Positions 5,635 to 10,965 of a stretch of DNA of 10,965 nt are shown here, one piece after another (the first letter of the stretch is position 1; each line of letters begins with the position of its first letter). The notes under the pieces are model-generated. The model did no database searches, was not told the origin of the DNA, and saw only the letters and a list, made by a program, of their open reading frames with translations. A program made the translations under genes and the position numbers. Origin of the DNA: Myxococcales bacterium (GTDB lineage Bacteria > Myxococcota_A > UBA9160 > SMWR01). Where the stretch lies: positions 1 to 10,965 of the forward strand of contig JACZXC010000060.1 in NCBI GenBank assembly GCA_022571825.1. Reading direction: 5' to 3'.

Positions 5635-7815
5635 TCAGGTCAGGGAGGACCGGAACTCCGCGTAGTCGACCAGGGCGCGCAGGGCCCGGACGGCGCGGTC
5701 GGCGCTCGCGTAGCAGAGGCGTCCCTCTTGCTTCACACCGATCGGGCCGGCATTGCCGTAGGCGCGATCGGTGTGCACCAGCTCGGTGGCAGTGAGGACG
5801 GGCTTGCCGTGGCGTTCCGAGGCCTCCCGTGCGGCCTGGGCGTAGCGGCGGTCCTGGCGTTCGTGGAAGGCCACGATGCGTTCGAGGCCGTACTCGGGAT
5901 AGAAGTCTCCGGACTTGAGGACGTTCGCCTGGGCGGCCTGGATCCCGATGCCCAGGTGGATCACGGCGTCGACGTCGGGGTGGGCACACACCAGATCGAG
6001 TACCTCGGGAATCGTGTTCCGCGTCTCGCCGCCGGCCAGGTCGATCGGATTGTTGCGACTCCAACGCGCGGGTACCAGCGCATCGATCTGTTCCCGAACT
6101 TCAGCTGGGAGCGGAAGCAGCTCGAGTCCGGCGGCGGCGCAGGCGTCCGCCGCGAGTACACCCCACCCCCCAGCGGTCGTGAACACCACCACCCGGCGCC
6201 CGCGAGGCAGGGGCTGGGTGGCCAGGGTCGCCGCCCATTCGTAGGCGGCCTCGACGCTCGGCGCCCTCAGGGCCCCGAGTTGATGGCACAGCCCGTCGAA
6301 CACGCGTTCGTCACTGGCCAGGGCGCCGGTGTGACTCCGGGCGGCGCGCTGACCCTCCGCAGCGACGCCCCCCTTCACCAGCACCAGGGGCTTTCGCGCC
6401 GTGAGTCGGCGCACCGCCTCGATGAAGCGCACGCCGTCGGCGATCCCCTCCACGTAGGCGAGCACCACGCCGGTCTCCGGATCCGCCGAGAAATACTCGA
6501 GATAGTCGGCCAGCTCGGTCTGGGCCGAGTTGCCGCAGGAAATCGCCTTGCTGATGCCGATGCTCGACTCGACCGCGTAGTTCAAGAACGAGGAGACGAG
6601 ATTCCCGCTCTGGCTCACGACGGAAATGCGACCCGCCGGCGGAAACGGGGCGACGATCTGGGCGCACATCGAATCAGAGGTGGAGATCACCCCCTGACCG
6701 TTCGGACCGGCCATCACCATGTCGAGCTCGTCGGCGGTCTGGACGATCTCATCCTCGAGCTTCGCCCCCGCCTCGCCGGCCTCTCGGTAGCCCCCGCTCG
6801 CGACAAAGGCGGCGCGCACGCCCTTCTTGGCGCAGACCCGCAAGAGCTCGACGTTCGCGCCAGTCGGCGTGCACACGAAAACCAGATCGGCGCATCCGTC
6901 GGGAATCTCGCTGACGTCGCGGAAGCTGGAGCGACCCAGAATCTCGGCACCTTGGCGATTGACCGGAAACAACTCGCCCTCGTAGCCGAAGCGCAGAAGA
7001 TTGTGGAGGGTCGCGAATCCGAACTTTCCGGGATGAGTGGAGGCACCGGCGATGATGATGCCGCGGGGATGGAACAGCGGTCGAAAGCGCTCGAGGATCG
7101 AGGCGTCGGAGCGCTGGGACGGGCGGCGGACATCGCCCTCGTCTTCCCCGTCGCCCAGAACCACCAGGGCGTCCACCGCCACGGGCACACCGTCTCGGAC
7201 GATGAGAGGGTTCAGCTCGGCTCCACGGACGTCGGGTCGCTCGATGGCGAGGCGTCCGAGTCCCGTCAGCACCCGGAGAAGCGCCTTCTCGTCGACGGGG
7301 GGCTCGCCGCGAAAGGGCTCCGTGAAGAGATGACTCGCGCGCAGACTCCGAATCAGTCGTCGCCCATCCGCCTCGCTCAAGGGCGCCGAGGCGAAGGCGA
7401 CGTCGCCCAGGGCCTCGGTCAGGACACCCCCCAACCCCAGCATGACGCAGGGTCCGAACTGGGCATCGCGCACCAGCCCCGCGATCAGCTCGCGATGGCC
7501 GCGGATCATCTCAGCCACCAGAAGTCGGGCGTCGGCTTCTTCTGAACCTCGCGCCGCGAGTAGGTCCTCGGCGGCGACGCGCACCGAGGCCTCATCGGCC
7601 AGGTTCAGACGAACCAGGTCGCGCTCGCTCTTGTGGGCGATCGTGTCACCGCAGAGCTTGACGACGACGGGAAGACCCAGCTCCCGCGCCGCATCCACCG
7701 CTGCCTCTGGCGAGTCCACCGCGCGTTCGGGCCCACTGGGAATTCCGAACTCGGCCAGGAACCGCTTCGATTCGTGCTCTGAGAGCGTCCTCTCGCGGTC
7801 GTCGGATACGGGCAT
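5635..7815 (-). CDS. NDP-forming acyl-CoA synthetase (ATP-grasp and CoA-binding halves fused)
   Basis: This 726-residue protein belongs to the ADP-forming acetate/acyl-CoA ligase superfamily, which reversibly couples acyl-CoA + ADP + Pi to acid + CoA + ATP. Domain order: ATP-grasp (about 8-220; VVVKLCGDTIAHKSERDLVRL at 50-70 holds H61 in the usual HKS position); CoA-binding Rossmann domain (about 240-340, GASTHPGKFGFATL at 257-270, FPVN at 283-286); and succinyl-CoA-ligase-like domains (about 395-540 and onward, VSQSGNLVSSF at 400-410, SHTGALA at 494-500). H495 is the expected phosphohistidine. The ATP-grasp half is N-terminal, the reverse of the common alpha-then-beta fusion. The ATG at 7815 is chosen because the family sequence begins there (LSEHESKRFLAEFGIPSGPE). 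Longer in-frame extensions would overlap the divergent symporter gene and have junk composition. No Shine-Dalgarno is seen; a -10-like box lies about 12 nt upstream. Substrate unknown: acetate, propionate, branched or aryl acids are all possible. Confidence 0.9.
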   Translation of the reverse strand: MPVSDDRERTLSEHESKRFLAEFGIPSGPERAVDSPEAAVDAARELGLPVVVKLCGDTIAHKSERDLVRLNLADEASVRVAAEDLLAARGSEEADARLLVAEMIRGHRELIAGLVRDAQFGPCVMLGLGGVLTEALGDVAFASAPLSEADGRRLIRSLRASHLFTEPFRGEPPVDEKALLRVLTGLGRLAIERPDVRGAELNPLIVRDGVPVAVDALVVLGDGEDEGDVRRPSQRSDASILERFRPLFHPRGIIIAGASTHPGKFGFATLHNLLRFGYEGELFPVNRQGAEILGRSSFRDVSEIPDGCADLVFVCTPTGANVELLRVCAKKGVRAAFVASGGYREAGEAGAKLEDEIVQTADELDMVMAGPNGQGVISTSDSMCAQIVAPFPPAGRISVVSQSGNLVSSFLNYAVESSIGISKAISCGNSAQTELADYLEYFSADPETGVVLAYVEGIADGVRFIEAVRRLTARKPLVLVKGGVAAEGQRAARSHTGALASDERVFDGLCHQLGALRAPSVEAAYEWAATLATQPLPRGRRVVVFTTAGGWGVLAADACAAAGLELLPLPAEVREQIDALVPARWSRNNPIDLAGGETRNTIPEVLDLVCAHPDVDAVIHLGIGIQAAQANVLKSGDFYPEYGLERIVAFHERQDRRYAQAAREASERHGKPVLTATELVHTDRAYGNAGPIGVKQEGRLCYASADRAVRALRALVDYAEFRSSLT

Positions 7816-7822
7816 CGCGGGT

Positions 7823-7872
7823 GGGCAGCATACTCGGGCGTCGGCGCAGCCACCAGAGAAGCTATGCTGTCC
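7823..7872. promoter_or_regulatory. Divergent promoter region with mirrored TATGCTG boxes
   Basis: GGGCAGCATA at 7823-7832 and TATGCTGTCC at 7863-7872 are inverted copies (9 of 10 positions) separated by 30 bp. Each contains TATGCT oriented toward its gene: minus-strand 7832-7827 for the acyl-CoA synthetase and plus-strand 7863-7868 for the symporter. They may be two -10 boxes back to back or a two-site operator for a shared regulator. No clear -35 boxes are seen. If they are -10 boxes, the acyl-CoA synthetase leader would be only about 5 nt. Confidence 0.45.
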
Positions 7873-7896
7873 GCGTCGCGTCCGGACCGTTCCGGC

Positions 7897-7924
7897 CCCC
7901 CCCGGCCGACACCCGCCGGGGGGG
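7897..7924 (+). promoter_or_regulatory. GC hairpin enclosing the symporter ribosome-binding site
   Basis: CCCCCCCGGC (7897-7906) is perfectly complementary to GCCGGGGGGG (7915-7924), with an 8-nt loop. The right arm's G-run is the only Shine-Dalgarno-like sequence before the GTG at 7931, with 6 nt spacing. In RNA this 10-bp all-GC stem would hide it. No T-run follows, so a simple terminator is unlikely. The stem is seen directly; a regulatory effect on translation is inferred. Confidence 0.6.
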
Positions 7925-7930
7925 AAACGA

Positions 7931-9391
7931 GTGGACCCGTCCAACAGCTTCTTGAGTCGACTCGAGGCGTTCTTCATCGAGAGCGTCGTGGAGCCGCTGA
8001 CGGCGGTCATCTTCTGGGACGTCGCGTTCTGGGACGACTCCGTCGAGATCCCCCTCGTCGTCCTCTGGCTGATCCTCGGGGCGACCTACTTCTCCGTGCG
8101 GTTTCGATTCATCAACGTGCGCGCCTTCCGCCACGCCATCGACTGCGTCCGGGGGCGCTACACCCGACCCACCGAGTCCGGGGAGATCTCCCATTTCCAG
8201 GCGCTGTCCGCCGCCCTCTCCGCGACGGTCGGTCTCGGCAACATCGCGGGGGTTGCCGTGGCCGTGGGCCTCGGCGGCCCGGGTGCCGTCTTCTGGATGA
8301 TCGTGGCGGGCTTTCTCGGGATGAGTTCGAAGTTCGCCGAGTGCACCCTGGGCCAGCGCTATCGGATCCAGCGCGCCGACGGACACGTCTCCGGCGGCGC
8401 CATGCACTACCTGCGCGACGGACTCGCGGAGCTGGGGTTGGGAGGCCTGGGAAAGGTGCTGGCCGTGATCTTTGCGCTGATGTGCATCGGCGGCAGCTTC
8501 GGCGGCGGCAACATGTTCCAGTCCAACCAGGCATTCGCGCAGATCTCGTCGGACTCCGTGCTTCCGATCCTCGCGAACACCGAGGGCGCGATTCTCTTCG
8601 GCCTGGTCCTGACGGTGCTGGTGGGCCTGGTGATCATCGGGGGCATCAAGCGCATCGGGGAAGTCGCAGCCACGCTGGTGCCCGTCATGTGCGCGATCTA
8701 TCTGCTCTGCGGCTGCTGGATCCTGCTCATGCACGTGGGCTCGATCGGCCAGGGTCTCGCAACGATCGTGAGCTCGGCGTTCTCCTGGGATGCGGGGGCG
8801 GGCGGCTTCGCCGGGGTCCTGATCCAGGGATTCCGCCGCGCGGCCTTCAGCAACGAGGCTGGAACCGGTTCCGCCGCCATCGTCCACGCGGCGGCGATCA
8901 CCGACGAGCCGGTGCGGGAGGGGTTGGTGGCGCTGCTCGAGCCGTTCGTCGACACGCTGATCGTATGCACGATGACCGGCCTCGTGCTCGTGGTGACCGG
9001 CGCCTACGCGGACCCAGAGGCGGGCTCGGGCATCCAGATGACCTCCTGGGCCTTCGCGACGGTGTTTCCGTGGTTCCCGATCGTGCTGTCGGTCACGGCG
9101 GTGCTGTTCGCGTTCAGCACCATGATTTCCTGGAGCTACTACGGCGAGCAGTGCTGGGCCCAGCTCTTCGGAATTCGCTCGATCTTCGCATACAAGGCGA
9201 TTTTCCTGGGGTTTGTCTGGCTGGGAGCGATCTTCCAGGCCCGGGCGGTGATCGATTTCGGCGACATGATGATTCTGGGCATGGCTTTCCCCAACCTGAT
9301 CGGAGTCTTCCTACTCTCGGGCAAGATTCGTGCGGACCTCGACACTTACATGCGCAAACTCCGAGCCGGCGAGTTCCCTCGCACCGATTGA
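7931..9391 (+). CDS. Sodium:alanine/glycine symporter (AgcS family)
   Basis: This 486-residue inner-membrane transporter is expected to import alanine or glycine with Na+ (family 2.A.25). It shows about ten or more hydrophobic segments and the two family signatures: SATVGLGNIAGVAVAVGLGG (97-116) and FRRAAFSNEAGTGSAAIVHA (301-320). The start is the GTG at 7931, preceded by a G-run 6 nt upstream; the frame stays open further upstream only because it runs antisense to the neighbouring gene. Residues 21-66 (EPLTAVIFWDVAFWDD... RFRFINVRAF) form an N-terminal segment that, from memory, is shared by a marine-type subgroup of AgcS proteins. The gene is divergent from the acyl-CoA synthetase and followed by a terminator-like hairpin, so it is probably transcribed alone. 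The exact substrate cannot be told from sequence; D-alanine, glycine and other small amino acids are possible. Confidence 0.93.
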   Translation: MDPSNSFLSRLEAFFIESVVEPLTAVIFWDVAFWDDSVEIPLVVLWLILGATYFSVRFRFINVRAFRHAIDCVRGRYTRPTESGEISHFQALSAALSATVGLGNIAGVAVAVGLGGPGAVFWMIVAGFLGMSSKFAECTLGQRYRIQRADGHVSGGAMHYLRDGLAELGLGGLGKVLAVIFALMCIGGSFGGGNMFQSNQAFAQISSDSVLPILANTEGAILFGLVLTVLVGLVIIGGIKRIGEVAATLVPVMCAIYLLCGCWILLMHVGSIGQGLATIVSSAFSWDAGAGGFAGVLIQGFRRAAFSNEAGTGSAAIVHAAAITDEPVREGLVALLEPFVDTLIVCTMTGLVLVVTGAYADPEAGSGIQMTSWAFATVFPWFPIVLSVTAVLFAFSTMISWSYYGEQCWAQLFGIRSIFAYKAIFLGFVWLGAIFQARAVIDFGDMMILGMAFPNLIGVFLLSGKIRADLDTYMRKLRAGEFPRTD

Positions 9392-9432
9392 TCCGGCCGC
9401 CGCGCAGCCAGGCCACAAGACCGAAGGGCGCG

Positions 9433-9455
9433 CAGCGGTCTCAGCGACAGCGGTC
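9433..9455 (+). repeat. Short direct repeat CAGCGGTC, two copies
   Basis: CAGCGGTC occurs at 9433-9440 and 9448-9455, 15 bp apart, with extra CAGCG at 9442 and 9456. It lies in the 178-bp gap between the symporter and the FAD enzyme gene, just upstream of the terminator-like hairpin. It may be chance in GC-rich DNA or a binding site for a regulator of the downstream gene. Confidence 0.35.
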
Positions 9456-9465
9456 AGCGGGCGTG

Positions 9466-9505
9466 GAAGTCGGTCCCTGGGCCGACTTCGCTCCTTCCTC
9501 TTCCG
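9466..9505 (+). terminator. Probable terminator after the symporter gene
   Basis: GAAGTCGG (9466-9473) pairs with CCGACTTC (9482-9489). One G-U and one C-G pair extend the stem to 10 bp around a 4-nt CCTG loop. A pyrimidine-rich tail (GCTCCTTCCTCTTCC) follows. The tail is not a pure T-run, but position 75 bp after the symporter stop and the strong stem fit a factor-independent terminator in a high-GC genome. Confidence 0.6.
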
Positions 9506-9569
9506 AAGCCGAGGGTCGTCGGACCCGCCAACCGAGCGAAGCGCGAACTCACCCGGTACCTTCGAACCG

Positions 9570-10965
9570 ATGCCGCGATGTCGGAAATTCTGGGGCTGGG
9601 GCTACGAAGGTGAAGGACCCGACGCCGCGCAGACCACGGGGATCGCTCGAGCCCTCGCGAAGCGCTTCGGCGTTGCGCGTCTCGACGTGGCGCCGGAGCC
9701 GCGCCTCAAAGACCTGAGCTTGCGGAGGCCGCGGGTCGTACCGCCCGCCAGCGCAGTCGAGTTCTGCTCGACGAGCCTCCGTGATCGCGCCTCCCACACC
9801 TACGGCAAGTCCTACCGCGACTGCGTCCGCGGAGCGCGGGGTGAGTTCTCCCACCCGCCGGACTTCGTGGCGTTTCCGCGCGGCGAAGAAGAGATCGTCG
9901 CGATCCTCGACTGGTGCTCCGGCGCCCGCGTGGCGGCGATCCCCTACGGCGGCGGGTCGAGCGTGGTGGGAGGTGTCGAGGCGAACCTGGGAAGCGCGTA
10001 TCGGGGTGCGGTTTCCATCGACATGGGGCGCCTGAATCGTGTCCTCGAGGTGGATCGCGAATCGCGCGCCGCCCGGATTCAGGCCGGCATCTTCGGGCCG
10101 GCCCTCGAGGACGCGCTGCGCCCTCTGGGCCTCACCCTGCGCCACTTCCCCCAATCCTTCGAATTCTCCACCCTGGGTGGCTGGATCGCGACCCGTTCCG
10201 GCGGGCACTACGCCACGCTCTACACCCACATCGACGACTTCGTCGAGTCCCTGCGCCTGATAACACCTACTGGTGTCATCGAGAGCCGGCGCCTTCCCGG
10301 GTCGGGAGCGGGACCGAGCCCGGACCGACTGATGATCGGTTCCGAGGGAACCCTCGGCATCATCGTCGAGGCGTGGATGCGCCTGCAGGATCGACCGACC
10401 TTCCGGGCTTCCTCCGCCGTGGGCTTCACCGGCGAGGACGGTTTTCTGCGGGGAGCCCGGGCCGTCCGGGCCCTGGCCCAGTCGGGACTCCATCCGTCGA
10501 ACTGTCGCCTGCTGGATCCGGTCGAGGCCGCGAACTCCGGCGCGGGGTCCGGCGACGCTTCGCTGCTGGTGCTGGGATTCGAGTCGGCGGACCACCCCCT
10601 CGACGCGAAGATGCAACGCGCCCTGGAATGCTGCCGCGATGCCGGAGGAGACGTTCCGGACGGCAACCACCGAACCCGCACCGACCCCGGCGCAGCTCGC
10701 GAGGGCGCCGCCGGCGCCTGGAGACGGGCATTCCTTCGGGCCCCCTACCTGCGCGACATCCTGGTGCGAGCCGCGGTGATCTCGGAGACCTTCGAAACCG
10801 CCATCACCTGGGACCGCTTCGAGGCCTTCCACGAGGGGGTGATCCACTCGGCCCGCGACGCCGTCAAGCGTGTGTGCGGAGCCGGCACCGTCTCGTGCCG
10901 TTTCACCCATGGGTATCCCGACGGCCCCGCCCCCTACTACACCGTGATCGCCCCGGGTCGCCCCG
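9570..10965 (+). CDS. Alkylglycerone-phosphate-synthase-like FAD enzyme, 3' part outside the window
   Basis: The frame is open from the ATG at 9570 to the right edge, 465 residues, with no stop. It belongs to the VAO/FAD-linked oxidase superfamily and resembles AGPS, which swaps the acyl chain of acyl-DHAP for a fatty alcohol to make ether lipids. Visible parts: FWGWGYEGEGPDA near the N-terminus (7-19); FAD-binding IPYGGGSSVVGGVE (124-137); SFEFSTLGGWIATRSGGHYA (196-215) followed by IDDFVESLRLITPTG (221-235), a stretch characteristic of AGPS; GSEGTLGIIVEA (257-268); SETFETAITWDR (405-416); and CRFTHGYPDG (443-452). The C-terminal region with the catalytic tyrosine and histidine cluster of AGPS lies beyond the edge, so true AGPS activity is untested; other bacterial AGPS-like proteins oxidise D-2-hydroxy acids. 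There is no Shine-Dalgarno before the ATG, but it is the only in-frame start nearby and fits the family N-terminus. Confidence 0.85.
   Translation, partial: MPRCRKFWGWGYEGEGPDAAQTTGIARALAKRFGVARLDVAPEPRLKDLSLRRPRVVPPASAVEFCSTSLRDRASHTYGKSYRDCVRGARGEFSHPPDFVAFPRGEEEIVAILDWCSGARVAAIPYGGGSSVVGGVEANLGSAYRGAVSIDMGRLNRVLEVDRESRAARIQAGIFGPALEDALRPLGLTLRHFPQSFEFSTLGGWIATRSGGHYATLYTHIDDFVESLRLITPTGVIESRRLPGSGAGPSPDRLMIGSEGTLGIIVEAWMRLQDRPTFRASSAVGFTGEDGFLRGARAVRALAQSGLHPSNCRLLDPVEAANSGAGSGDASLLVLGFESADHPLDAKMQRALECCRDAGGDVPDGNHRTRTDPGAAREGAAGAWRRAFLRAPYLRDILVRAAVISETFETAITWDRFEAFHEGVIHSARDAVKRVCGAGTVSCRFTHGYPDGPAPYYTVIAPGRP

Noticed and set aside
4505..6064. A 519-codon minus-strand frame opposite xth, crossing the inverted-repeat element.
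   Set aside because: It has low-complexity composition, no motifs, and runs opposite a gene with a complete active site.
5728..7545. A 605-codon plus-strand open frame opposite the acyl-CoA synthetase.
   Set aside because: It mirrors the codon pattern of the real minus-strand gene and shows no family motifs, whereas the minus-strand frame has all expected ligase motifs.
7864..9717. A 617-codon plus-strand frame beginning MLSASRPDRSG, overlapping the symporter.
   Set aside because: Its product is Arg/Pro-rich without membrane segments or motifs; the overlapping frame from 7931 encodes a clear transporter.
9549..10910. A 453-codon minus-strand frame opposite the AGPS-like gene.
   Set aside because: It is an antisense shadow; the plus-strand frame carries the FAD-binding and AGPS motifs.

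Overview
The window is GC-rich bacterial chromosome (about two-thirds G+C by eye) packed with ordinary-looking genes on both strands. No insertion sequence, phage gene, CRISPR array, rRNA or tRNA is visible. A plant-organelle-like histidyl-tRNA synthetase, an alkylglycerone-phosphate-synthase-like flavoenzyme, a single-chain NDP-forming acyl-CoA synthetase and a repeat-bearing lipoprotein together suggest an uncultured or little-studied deltaproteobacterial/Myxococcota-type organism. This placement rests on gene content and memory, not on a phylogenetic marker.

Layout from left to right. (1) On the minus strand, the N-terminal 388 residues of a lipoprotein with FG-GAP/VCBS-like DxDGDG repeats run off the left edge. 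(2) A divergent 95-bp gap follows, and then a plus-strand set: hisS, a biosynthetic arginine decarboxylase (speA) and an exonuclease III/AP endonuclease (xth). speA appears to have its own promoter and ribosome-binding site; xth starts 13 bp after speA and probably rides on its transcript. (3) A convergent intergenic segment of about 230 bp carries a 156-bp element bounded by 24-bp inverted repeats. (4) A minus-strand, single-chain acyl-CoA synthetase with an N-terminal ATP-grasp domain is divergent from (5) a plus-strand sodium:alanine/glycine symporter. Their shared promoter region holds two inverted TATGCT boxes, and the symporter's ribosome-binding site sits inside a strong GC hairpin. (6) A terminator-like hairpin follows, and then an AGPS-like FAD enzyme that runs off the right edge.

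Functionally this is mostly housekeeping: translation (hisS), polyamine synthesis (arginine to agmatine), DNA base-excision repair (xth), acyl-CoA/ATP metabolism, amino-acid uptake and possibly ether-lipid synthesis. I do not see a defence, secretion or biosynthetic cluster. The least explained signals are non-coding: the bounded inverted-repeat element at 5433-5588, the sequestering hairpin at 7897-7924, the mirrored boxes at 7823-7872, and a -10-like element placed so close to hisS and to the acyl-CoA synthetase that leaderless translation is plausible.
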